Below, one piece after another: positions 33,146 to 40,647 of a stretch of DNA of 64,000 bases. The notes beneath the pieces were generated by a model, which did no database searches, had not been told where the DNA came from, and saw only the letters and a list, made by a program, of their open reading frames with translations. Positions within the stretch are counted from its first letter, which is position 1. Every line of letters starts with the position of its first letter. The position numbers were made by a program, and so were the translations under genes. Origin of the DNA: JAKFXL01 sp947085765 (GTDB taxonomy: Bacteria > Pseudomonadota > Gammaproteobacteria > Tenderiales > Tenderiaceae); NCBI GenBank assembly GCA_947085765.1, contig CAMTXZ010000075.1, positions 1-64,000 of the forward strand, written 5' to 3'.

Positions 33146-33556
33146 ATGGCATCAGGCATTGATAATGTTTTTGGAATACATGAGCAGGCACTAAGGCTGC
33201 GCGCCCAACGTACTGAACTTCTGGCCTCTAATCTGGCCAATGCTGATACCCCTGGCTACAAGGCAAAGGATATCGATTTTGAGGCTGCATTGAGCAGTGC
33301 AATGAGTGGTAGTGGTGGGCAGGAGACCGCTCTAAAAACCACTAGTAAGGGGCATATTAAAAATATCTCCGGTGGTGATATGGATGGCTGGATAAAATAT
33401 CGTGTTCCGCATCAGCCGGCGCTTGATGGAAATACAGTTGAGTCGCATGTGGAGCAGGCGGCCTTTGCCAGAAATGCGGTTGAGTATCAGGCCACACTTC
33501 AGTTTCTTGGCGGAAAATCAAGGGGCCTGCTGCAGGCCATCAAAGGGAGTGAATAA
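33146..33556 (+). CDS. flgB: Flagellar proximal rod protein FlgB
   Basis: A 136-residue rod subunit. The Flg_bb_rod signature LRAQRTELLASNLANADTPGYKAKDIDF is near the N-terminus, and the C-terminal helix FARNAVEYQATLQFLGGKSRGLLQAIKG completes the coiled-coil. The ATG at 33146 has AAGGTGATG just before it; longer in-frame extensions run into the sigma-54 promoter. It is the first gene of flgBCDE. Confidence 0.94.
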   Translation: MASGIDNVFGIHEQALRLRAQRTELLASNLANADTPGYKAKDIDFEAALSSAMSGSGGQETALKTTSKGHIKNISGGDMDGWIKYRVPHQPALDGNTVESHVEQAAFARNAVEYQATLQFLGGKSRGLLQAIKGSE

Positions 33557-33558
33557 TC

Positions 33559-33966
33559 ATGTTTAATATTTTTGATATTTCAGGCTCGGCAATGAATGCC
33601 CAAAGTGTGCGTCTGAATACCGTCGCCAGTAATTTGGCAAATGCTGACACTGTCAGCAGTACCCCTGATCAGGTCTACCAGGCAAAACACCCCATCTTCT
33701 CTGAGTTGTTGCAAGAGGCGGGTGGTAAACAGGGTGCCGCAGGCGTTCAGGTAAAAGAGATTGTAGAAAGCACGGCACCGCCCCTGGTGCGATACGAACC
33801 TAACCATCCACTCGCTGATGCACAGGGGAATATCTACTCTCCGAATATAAATATGGTGGAGGAGATGGCTAACATGATGTCTGCATCACGCTCTTATCAA
33901 AATAACGTTGAGGTTTTTAACACCTCTAAACAGCTATTGATGGCGACATTAAATCTCGGTCGTTAA
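33559..33966 (+). CDS. flgC: Flagellar proximal rod protein FlgC
   Basis: A 135-residue rod protein with the typical ISGSAMNAQSVRLNTVASNLANADTVSST start and the C-terminal NMVEEMANMMSASRSYQNNVEVFNTSKQLLMATLNLGR helix, both characteristic of FlgC. It follows flgB by two bases, with GGGAG upstream, and precedes flgD. Confidence 0.95.
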   Translation: MFNIFDISGSAMNAQSVRLNTVASNLANADTVSSTPDQVYQAKHPIFSELLQEAGGKQGAAGVQVKEIVESTAPPLVRYEPNHPLADAQGNIYSPNINMVEEMANMMSASRSYQNNVEVFNTSKQLLMATLNLGR

Positions 33967-33984
33967 TGGTAGGAGATATTTAAC

Positions 33985-34659
33985 ATGTCAACACATATTG
34001 ATTCAACCGTATTAGAGGGGCTTGGTCTGGCAGCGCCACAGAAAAAGGCTGTTGCCAGTAATCAGACGGATGAGGATACGTTTATGAAACTTATCCTTAC
34101 CCAGTTACAGAATCAGGACCCGACTAAACCGATGGACAATAGTCAGTTTCTGAGTCAGCTGGCGCAATTCAAATCTGTGTCAGGGATTGATGACTTGAAG
34201 AAATCTGTCGATTCAATGGCAGCGTCATTTCAATCTAATCAGGCACTGCAGGCATCATCATTAGTTGGACGTTGGGTGATGGTTGAAAGTAATAGTGGTC
34301 AGTTGTGGGATAAGGCGGGCATGGCGGGTGCTGTCGAGGTGCCATCCTCTGCCAGTCAGGTGATGGTCTCTATCAAAGATGCCAGTGGTCAGGTGGTCAA
34401 GCAGGTCAACCTTGGTCCGCAAGAGAAAGGTGTGGTGAACTTTAACTGGGATGGGCTGGATGATAACGGCAATACTTATGCTGCCGGGAATTATGCCATC
34501 GAGGCAAATGCCAATATTGCGGGAAAGAGCCAGGCATTGGTCACAAATACAGTAGTTCCAGTAGACAGTGTAATCATGGGTAAGGTTGGTACAGGTCTGA
34601 CCATCAACGCGACAGGTTTTGGCAAGGTCAGCTTGTCTGCTGTCAAACAGATTATGTAA
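33985..34659 (+). CDS. flgD: Flagellar hook scaffolding protein FlgD
   Basis: A 224-residue hook cap that directs FlgE polymerisation and is lost on hook completion. The N-terminal part contains DTFMKLILTQLQNQDPTKPMDNSQFLSQLAQFKSVSGIDDL, the conserved FlgD segment. The C-terminal half holds tudor-like and FnIII-like domains (GVVNFNWDGLDDNGNTYAAGNYAIEA). TAGGAG lies upstream at good spacing. Confidence 0.95.
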   Translation: MSTHIDSTVLEGLGLAAPQKKAVASNQTDEDTFMKLILTQLQNQDPTKPMDNSQFLSQLAQFKSVSGIDDLKKSVDSMAASFQSNQALQASSLVGRWVMVESNSGQLWDKAGMAGAVEVPSSASQVMVSIKDASGQVVKQVNLGPQEKGVVNFNWDGLDDNGNTYAAGNYAIEANANIAGKSQALVTNTVVPVDSVIMGKVGTGLTINATGFGKVSLSAVKQIM

Positions 34660-34682
34660 TTGTGTAGTAAAGGAGAACAGTC

Positions 34683-35939
34683 ATGCCATTTCGTATAGCG
34701 CTTAGTGGATTAAATGCATCTACTGCTGATTTGAAGGCCACTGGTAATAACATTGCCAATGCCAGCACTACCGGATTTAAATCTTCACGCACAGAGTTTG
34801 TTGATGTTTTTGCAGTAGGGTATGGCGGCATCTCCGCAACTGCTATTGGTGGAGGTGTACGGCTTGCCTCAGTGACACAGCAGTTTTCACAGGGAAATAT
34901 CGATTTCACTGACAACAATCTCGATCTTGCCGTGAATGGCCAGGGCTTTTTTGTTTTGAGTGATGCCGGGTCACGGGTATTGACACGTGCCGGGGCTTTT
35001 AGCACGGACCGTAACGGAAATGTGGTCAACAGCAGCGGTCATAAATTGCAGGTGTTTCCTGCCATCACTACCGCTAATGGCACCTCATTTGATACTGGAC
35101 GGTTGACCGATTTGCAGCTCTCCACCAATGAAGGTGTGCCAAAATCAACCGATGAGATCAGTTCAAAGTTAAATCTTAATGCAGCTGAAACTGTGCCTCT
35201 GGTTGCCTTTAATGCGGCACTAACTACGCCAGATCCAGCCTCTTATAACAGTTCGACCTCTTTGACGATTTATGACTCGCTGGGTGCTCAACATTCGGCC
35301 ACGCAATATTTCGTGAAAAACAGTCCCAACAACTGGAGTGCCTATTTAAAGATAGATGGTGAAACAGTGACCGGCTCACCCGCAAACCTGGTCTATACCA
35401 ATCAGGGTGTACTTGATACTACGGCGAGTTCTGGTAGCTTCGGCGTTGTAGCAATGGGACCTACCACTACAATTGCTACATCTACAGGTGCCGCTGAGAT
35501 CTCTCTTAATCTTGATTTTTCAAATCTGACACAATACGGTAGCCCTTTTTCAGTCGGTGCATTACAGCAAACAGGTTATTCAACTGGTCGATTAAGTGGT
35601 ATTGATATCGATGCGGGGGGCATAGTTTCTGCCCGTTATACAAATGGTCAATCACAAACGCTTGGTAAAGTGGCGCTTGCCAATGTCTCCAACCCTCAGG
35701 GATTGAGTCCACAGGGAGATACGGTGTGGGGTGAAACATTCTCTGCGGGTGATCTGGTGCTGGGCGAAGCAGGCACTTCTAGTTTTGGATTGATGCAGTC
35801 GGGTGCGCTCGAATCCTCGAATGTTGATATTGCAGGTGAACTGGTAAATTTGATTACTGCACAACGTAATTTTCAGGCCAATGCCCAGGTGATTAGCACG
35901 GCGGATACGGTGACTCAAACCATCATCAACATCCGTTAA
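34683..35939 (+). CDS. flgE: Flagellar hook protein FlgE
   Basis: A 418-residue hook subunit. The N-terminus MPFRIALSGLNASTADLKATGNNIANASTTGFKSSRTEF is the axial-protein signature; the central part forms the D1-D2 surface domains; and the C-terminus ALESSNVDIAGELVNLITAQRNFQANAQVISTADTVTQTIINIR is canonical. AAAGGAG precedes the ATG. It is the last gene of the first hook operon, with tandem hairpins downstream. Confidence 0.96.
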   Translation: MPFRIALSGLNASTADLKATGNNIANASTTGFKSSRTEFVDVFAVGYGGISATAIGGGVRLASVTQQFSQGNIDFTDNNLDLAVNGQGFFVLSDAGSRVLTRAGAFSTDRNGNVVNSSGHKLQVFPAITTANGTSFDTGRLTDLQLSTNEGVPKSTDEISSKLNLNAAETVPLVAFNAALTTPDPASYNSSTSLTIYDSLGAQHSATQYFVKNSPNNWSAYLKIDGETVTGSPANLVYTNQGVLDTTASSGSFGVVAMGPTTTIATSTGAAEISLNLDFSNLTQYGSPFSVGALQQTGYSTGRLSGIDIDAGGIVSARYTNGQSQTLGKVALANVSNPQGLSPQGDTVWGETFSAGDLVLGEAGTSSFGLMQSGALESSNVDIAGELVNLITAQRNFQANAQVISTADTVTQTIINIR

Positions 35940-35964
35940 TTTTTAATAGCATGTTTTAACTGCG

Positions 35965-35988
35965 GGAGGACTTCGGTCCTCCTTTTTT
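35965..35988 (+). terminator. Rho-independent terminator after flgE
   Basis: GGAGGAC (35965-35971), UUCG tetraloop, GTCCTCC (35976-35982), then six T. It ends flgBCDE transcription and separates it from the sigma-54-driven flgF operon. Confidence 0.95.
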
Positions 35989-36001
35989 ACGCCTCTACAT
36001 A

Positions 36002-36033
36002 TTGCCGCATCTGCGGCATATTTTTTCCGCTTT
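36002..36033 (+). promoter_or_regulatory. Enhancer-like palindrome upstream of flgF, possibly a second terminator
   Basis: TGCCG (36003-36007) and CGGCA (36014-36018) flank a short core, followed by TATTTTTTCCGCTTT. The layout repeats that before flgB, with the CCGCTT half-site ending 62 bases upstream of the -24. As RNA it forms a GC stem with a T-run and could back up the flgE terminator. Confidence 0.55.
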
Positions 36034-36092
36034 ACTATTTTTATTCGACAATTAGTCACTTTGTTTCAGCTTGTCTGTAAATAAGTGACTGT

Positions 36093-36108
36093 TGGCATTC
36101 AGCTTGCA
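36093..36108 (+). promoter_or_regulatory. Sigma-54 promoter of the flgFGHIJ operon
   Basis: TGGCATTCAGCTTGCA has the full -24/-12 pattern and is nearly identical to the flgB promoter. It lies 56 bases before the flgF ATG. Confidence 0.88.
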
Positions 36109-36163
36109 TTTTACTTGCTCAATGAGTAATCAGTGTCAAATAAAAACCATAACGAGGTGATGC

Positions 36164-36907
36164 ATGGATAAGGTGTTATATCTGGCCAGCAGCGCAGGCA
36201 AAGAGATCATGTTTGCCCAAACTCAAAACGCCAATAATTTAGCCAATGCCAATACCATTGGTTTCAAAGAGGATCTTGCCTACGCCAAGAGTCTGCCGGT
36301 ATATGGACCAGGGCTGGATAGCCGTGTCTACACCATCACCGAGGGTAAAAGTTCAGATGTGACCTCCGGTTCATTGATGACCACCGGGCGTGAGCTTGAT
36401 GTTGCCATTAATGGAAAAGGTTGGTTTGCAGTACAGGGTTTAGATGGCACTGAGGGGTATACCCGTGCTGGCGATCTGCGTGTTACCCCCAGTGGAATGT
36501 TAACCACGGCAGCGGGCCATCCGGTCTTTGGCAATAGTGGCGCGCCGATCACTATTCCACCTTACGAAAAACTTGAGGTTGGTACCGATGGAACGATTTC
36601 GATTCGCCCTATAGGCCAAGCACCCGCAACGTTGGCAGTGGTGGATCGTATTAAAATGGTTCAGCCGGACGAGACAAAAATCAGCAAGAGTGAAGATGGT
36701 CTGTTCCGCATGAGTGATGGTACTACGGCGGTTGCCGATGCGCGTGTCTCAATGGTTTCGGGTGTGCTCGAAACCAGTAATGTCAATGTGGTGTCGAGCA
36801 TGGTCTCCATGATGGAGCTGGCGAAAAAATTTGAGATGCAGATCAAGGTGATGGAAAAAGCCAATGAACTGGATACCGCATCGCAACAGATCATGAAAAT
36901 GAACTAA
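36164..36907 (+). CDS. flgF: Flagellar basal-body rod protein FlgF
   Basis: A 247-residue rod protein. It starts MDKVLYLASSAGKEIMFAQTQNANNLANANTIGFKEDLA and contains the axial TSGSLMTTGRELDVAINGKGWFAVQ motif. The C-terminal VLETSNVNVVSSMVSMMELAKKFEMQIKVMEKANELDTASQQIMKMN matches FlgF and not FlgG. GAGGTGATGC precedes the ATG. First gene of flgFGHIJ. Confidence 0.95.
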   Translation: MDKVLYLASSAGKEIMFAQTQNANNLANANTIGFKEDLAYAKSLPVYGPGLDSRVYTITEGKSSDVTSGSLMTTGRELDVAINGKGWFAVQGLDGTEGYTRAGDLRVTPSGMLTTAAGHPVFGNSGAPITIPPYEKLEVGTDGTISIRPIGQAPATLAVVDRIKMVQPDETKISKSEDGLFRMSDGTTAVADARVSMVSGVLETSNVNVVSSMVSMMELAKKFEMQIKVMEKANELDTASQQIMKMN

Positions 36908-36929
36908 ACAGTAGCGCAAGGAGTTAACA

Positions 36930-37715
36930 ATGAATTCAGCACTATGGGTCGCAAAAACAGGTCTTGATGCACAACAAACCCGTATGACGGTGATTGCCAA
37001 TAACATGGCTAACGTCAATACCACTGGTTATAAGCAGAGTCGTGCAGTGTTTGAAGATCTGCTTTATCAGAATGTCAGGCAGGCAGGTGGTCAGTCGTCA
37101 CAGGATACTGTGCTCCCTTCGGGTTTGATGTTGGGTACCGGAGTACGTACCGTTGCCACTGAGAAACTCTTTACTCAAGGAAACTTGCAGCAGACTGGAA
37201 ATCAATTGGATGTAGCGATACAGGGACGTGGATTTTTTCAGGTGTTGCGTCCTGATGGTGGTCTGGGTTATTCACGTGATGGTAGCTTTCAAGTGGATGC
37301 ACAAGGACAGTTGGTGACCTCGAGTGGTTATCAGGTGCAGCCAGCCATCACTATTCCCAGCGGTACACTCTCAGTCACCATCGGTAGTGACGGTGTAATT
37401 TCAGCCATGCAATCCGGCCAGACAGCACCGACGCAGGTTGGCAATCTTCAACTGGCTGACTTTATCAATCCCAGTGGTCTACAGCCTGTGGGCGAAAATC
37501 TCTTTCTTGAGACCGCTGCAAGTGGTGCACCGCAGGCCGGTACGCCAGGTCTTAATGGGGTTGGTAGCGTAATTCAGGGGGCACTGGAAAGTTCCAACGT
37601 CAATGTGGTGGAGGAGATGGTCGGCATGATTGAGGCGCAGCGCGCCTACGAAATGAACTCCAAGGCGATCTCTACCGTTGACCAGATGTTGCAGTACGCC
37701 TCCAATAACCTCTAA
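36930..37715 (+). CDS. flgG: Flagellar distal rod protein FlgG
   Basis: A 261-residue distal rod subunit. Its N-terminus NSALWVAKTGLDAQQTRMTVIANNMANVNTTGYKQSR, the FTQGNLQQTGNQLDVAIQGRGFFQVL segment and the C-terminus ALESSNVNVVEEMVGMIEAQRAYEMNSKAISTVDQMLQYASNNL are all diagnostic. AAGGAG precedes the start. Confidence 0.96.
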   Translation: MNSALWVAKTGLDAQQTRMTVIANNMANVNTTGYKQSRAVFEDLLYQNVRQAGGQSSQDTVLPSGLMLGTGVRTVATEKLFTQGNLQQTGNQLDVAIQGRGFFQVLRPDGGLGYSRDGSFQVDAQGQLVTSSGYQVQPAITIPSGTLSVTIGSDGVISAMQSGQTAPTQVGNLQLADFINPSGLQPVGENLFLETAASGAPQAGTPGLNGVGSVIQGALESSNVNVVEEMVGMIEAQRAYEMNSKAISTVDQMLQYASNNL

Positions 37716-37729
37716 GTGAGGGATGAGCG

Positions 37730-38455
37730 ATGAGTGAAAAGTTTAACCTAAGCACGTTTACAACCGTAGTGCTGTTGTTTGTAGTTGCAGTGATGTCGGG
37801 ATGCTCAACTTCGTCAGTGCGTCCAATATCTGAAGGGTTTGAGGCGTCGCGGCCCAATTACTATAGTCCGCCGCCGCATCAAAATGGCGCTATCTTCCAG
37901 GCCGGTTATGAGGTCTCGCTGTATGAAGATATGCGAGCCAGACGTGTTGGCGATATCCTTACCATCATTCTGAGTGAGAGAACCAATGCCTCTAAAAAGG
38001 CGGCCACCAATACGGCAAAAGATAGCTCCGTTGATGTAAAAAATCCAACGCTGTTTGGACGGGCATTTAAGTTTGATCTGCCCCGGCCATTTACCTCGGC
38101 ACTGCCGGACCTCTCTTTGGATGCGTCACTAAACAGCGCCAACTCTTTCAAGGGTGAAGGCGATTCGGCCCAGAGCAATAGTCTCACCGGTAGCATTACT
38201 GTCACCGTGGCTGAGGTGCTACCGAATGGCAATCTGTTTGTAAAGGGACAGAAGCGTCTCACTATCAATCAAGGAGATGAGTATGTTCAGTTCTCCGGCA
38301 TTGTGCGTACTGCCGATATCAATCCTGATAATTCGGTCATGTCCACCAAAGTGGCCGACGCCAATATTGCCTATATAGGTGATGGCATGGTGGCTGACGT
38401 CAATAGTCAAGGGTGGTTGGCCCGTTTTTTTAATGGTAAGTGGTGGCCGTTCTAG
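37730..38455 (+). CDS. flgH: Flagellar L-ring lipoprotein FlgH
   Basis: A 241-residue outer-membrane lipoprotein forming the L-ring bushing. The signal peptide ends VMSGC with the lipidated cysteine at residue 25. Family motifs include LYEDMRARRVGDILTIILSERTNASKKA and NGNLFVKGQKRLTINQGDEYVQFSGIVR, and it ends with WLARFFNGKWWPF. It lies 14 bases after flgG. Confidence 0.96.
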   Translation: MSEKFNLSTFTTVVLLFVVAVMSGCSTSSVRPISEGFEASRPNYYSPPPHQNGAIFQAGYEVSLYEDMRARRVGDILTIILSERTNASKKAATNTAKDSSVDVKNPTLFGRAFKFDLPRPFTSALPDLSLDASLNSANSFKGEGDSAQSNSLTGSITVTVAEVLPNGNLFVKGQKRLTINQGDEYVQFSGIVRTADINPDNSVMSTKVADANIAYIGDGMVADVNSQGWLARFFNGKWWPF

Positions 38456-38473
38456 TGGTCCGAGGATACTGAT

Positions 38474-39580
38474 ATGAAGTTTATGACCAAAAGATTACTG
38501 GTCGTGGTATTGCTGATGTTTGCACAGAGTGCTGTAGCAGAACGTATCAAAGATCTGGCATCGGTGGCCGGCGTGCGTAGCAATCAACTTATCGGTTATG
38601 GCATTGTGGTCGGGCTTGATGGTTCAGGCGATCAAACGAGCCAGACCCCCTTCACGGTACAGAGTATCAAGACGATGCTGGCGCAGTTTGGAGTGCAGAT
38701 CCCGGCTAACGTGAATCCACAATTAAAGAATGTAGCCGCCGTCTCCATTCATACTGAATTGCCTGCCTTTGCAAAACCAGGGCAGCGCATCGACATTACT
38801 GTTTCATCCCTGGGTAACGCCAAGAGCCTGCGCGGTGGCAGTCTGTTAATGGCGCCGCTGAAGGGGGCGGACAATCAAATCTATGCCATGGCCCAGGGTA
38901 ACTTGGTTGTAGGTGGTTTAGGTATCGGCGGCGGAGATGGATCGAAGGTCTCTATTAATATTCCCAGTGTCGGTCGCATCCCCGGTGGTGCAACGGTGGA
39001 GCGTCCGGCGCCCACAGTGTTTGGCGGAGAGAGCAGCATTGTATTAAATCTTTTTAACCCAGACTTCACTACCGCCAACCGTCTTGCCGAGGCCATTAAC
39101 GAGAAAGTTGGCATGGGGACCGCAGCACCGATGGATGGTTCATCAATTATGGTTCAGGCGCCGCGTGACCCTGGGCAGCGTGTCGCTTATGTATCGTTAC
39201 TTGAAAATTTAACCCTCGAACCCGGCAATGCATCGGCCAAAATTATCATTAATTCACGTACCGGAACGGTGGTGATTGGTCGCCATGTACGTGTCACGTC
39301 GGCGGCGGTGACTCATGGCAGTCTAACGGTGACGATCAGTGAAAAAGCCAATGTCAGCCAGCCTGGACCATTGGCAGGTGGCGGCACAGTGGTAGTGCCC
39401 GCCACTGATATCAATGTGTCGCAGGATCAAAACAAAATGTTTCTTTTTGAACCAGGCACCTCACTCGGCGATATCGTTCAGGCTATTAATAATGTGGGTG
39501 CCTCACCGGGTGACCTGGTTTCCATCCTCGAGGCGTTGAAAGAGGCCGGTGCGTTGCGTGCTGAACTGGTAGTTATTTAA
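38474..39580 (+). CDS. flgI: Flagellar P-ring protein FlgI
   Basis: A 368-residue periplasmic P-ring protein with a signal peptide ending AVA near residue 22. RIKDLASVAGVRSNQLIGYGIVVGLDGSGDQTSQTPFT at the mature start and the C-terminal ASPGDLVSILEALKEAGALRAELVVI are the family signatures. The stop overlaps the flgJ start by one base (TAATG). Confidence 0.96.
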   Translation: MKFMTKRLLVVVLLMFAQSAVAERIKDLASVAGVRSNQLIGYGIVVGLDGSGDQTSQTPFTVQSIKTMLAQFGVQIPANVNPQLKNVAAVSIHTELPAFAKPGQRIDITVSSLGNAKSLRGGSLLMAPLKGADNQIYAMAQGNLVVGGLGIGGGDGSKVSINIPSVGRIPGGATVERPAPTVFGGESSIVLNLFNPDFTTANRLAEAINEKVGMGTAAPMDGSSIMVQAPRDPGQRVAYVSLLENLTLEPGNASAKIIINSRTGTVVIGRHVRVTSAAVTHGSLTVTISEKANVSQPGPLAGGGTVVVPATDINVSQDQNKMFLFEPGTSLGDIVQAINNVGASPGDLVSILEALKEAGALRAELVVI

Positions 39581-40548
39581 TGACAATCCCCTCCAACAGT
39601 GGCGACATTTATACGGATGTAAGTTCGTTACGCAATCTTAAACGTGATGCTGCACAAGGCTCGCCAGCCGCGCTGCAGAAGACCGCCGAGCAGTTTGAAG
39701 CGCTGTTCCTGCAGATGATGCTTAAGTCCATGCGCCAGAGTTCAAGTGGCGAAGGCATGTTTGAGAGTGATCAAACCCGTTTTTATCAGCAGATGTTTGA
39801 TCAGCAGATTGCGATCGATATGGCCAAAAAACGGCAGTTGGGGATTGCTGACATATTGGTAAAACAGTTAGGTAAAGAGCAGCCTGATCAGCCAGAGCCG
39901 TTAGGGCTGTCAAAAATTGATGTCGAGAGACTACGTCTTGCTAAATTTAGACCAGAAAGCTCAATTCCGGCATCAGCATTTTCAACCGTTAAACCCGTTA
40001 CAGAATCGCCATCAACACCCGCAATCGCAGCAGAGCTAACAAAAGGTGCGGCGATCAGCGCGAGCCGTTTTGACTCGCCAAGCGATTTTGTCGAAAAGCT
40101 TATGCCACTGGCAGAGAAATATGGCGCCGAGCTGGGTGTTGATCCCAAGGTGCTGTTGGCACAAGCGGCGCTGGAGACCGGCTGGGGTAAAAAGGTTAGT
40201 CGTAGCAGCAACGGCGTGAGTAGCCATAATCTGTTTAATATCAAGGCCGATCAGCGTTGGTCTGGAGAGCAGGTAACAGTCTCCACGTTGGAGTATGAGC
40301 GTGGCCAACCCCTGCGGCAGCAGGCGGCATTTCGTGCCTATCCCGATTTTGAAGCGAGTTTTAAGGATTATGTTGGGTTTCTGAAATCCAATCCGCGTTA
40401 CCAGCAGGCGTTGGCCAGAACAGATGATGGCCCCACGTTTGTGCGCTCGCTGCATGAGGCTGGATATGCCACTGATCCACGCTATGCGGCCAAGATTACG
40501 ACCATTATGAAGAGTGATGTTTTTGGTGATAGCTCCCGGCAGCTGTAG
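39580..40548 (+). CDS. flgJ: Flagellar rod assembly protein / muramidase FlgJ
   Basis: A 322-residue two-domain protein. Residues 1-95 are the rod-capping domain (EQFEALFLQMMLKSMRQSS, TRFYQQMFDQQIAIDMAKKRQLGIADILVKQL). A linker of about 60 residues leads to a glucosaminidase domain (about 165-315) with the catalytic Glu199 in AALETGWGKK and HNLFNIKAD, which opens peptidoglycan for the rod. The dual form is typical of gammaproteobacteria. Translation is coupled to flgI. Confidence 0.95.
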   Translation: MTIPSNSGDIYTDVSSLRNLKRDAAQGSPAALQKTAEQFEALFLQMMLKSMRQSSSGEGMFESDQTRFYQQMFDQQIAIDMAKKRQLGIADILVKQLGKEQPDQPEPLGLSKIDVERLRLAKFRPESSIPASAFSTVKPVTESPSTPAIAAELTKGAAISASRFDSPSDFVEKLMPLAEKYGAELGVDPKVLLAQAALETGWGKKVSRSSNGVSSHNLFNIKADQRWSGEQVTVSTLEYERGQPLRQQAAFRAYPDFEASFKDYVGFLKSNPRYQQALARTDDGPTFVRSLHEAGYATDPRYAAKITTIMKSDVFGDSSRQL

Positions 40549-40606
40549 GAACTGGTGCAGAGGCCGTTAACATGGCTATGAGGTTTTGTATCGAACGGTC
40601 ACTCGC

Positions 40607-40622
40607 GATCACCGTGGTGATC
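40607..40622. promoter_or_regulatory. Quasi-palindrome upstream of flgK
   Basis: GATCACC, GT, GGTGATC: 7-bp perfect inverted arms with a 2-base centre, 26 bases before the flgK ATG. The loop is too short for an RNA hairpin, so a protein-binding site is more likely. No sigma-28 or sigma-54 promoter is recognised in this 99-base gap. Confidence 0.4.
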
Positions 40623-40647
40623 ATGTAAAGACAAATGAGGCAGGGCT

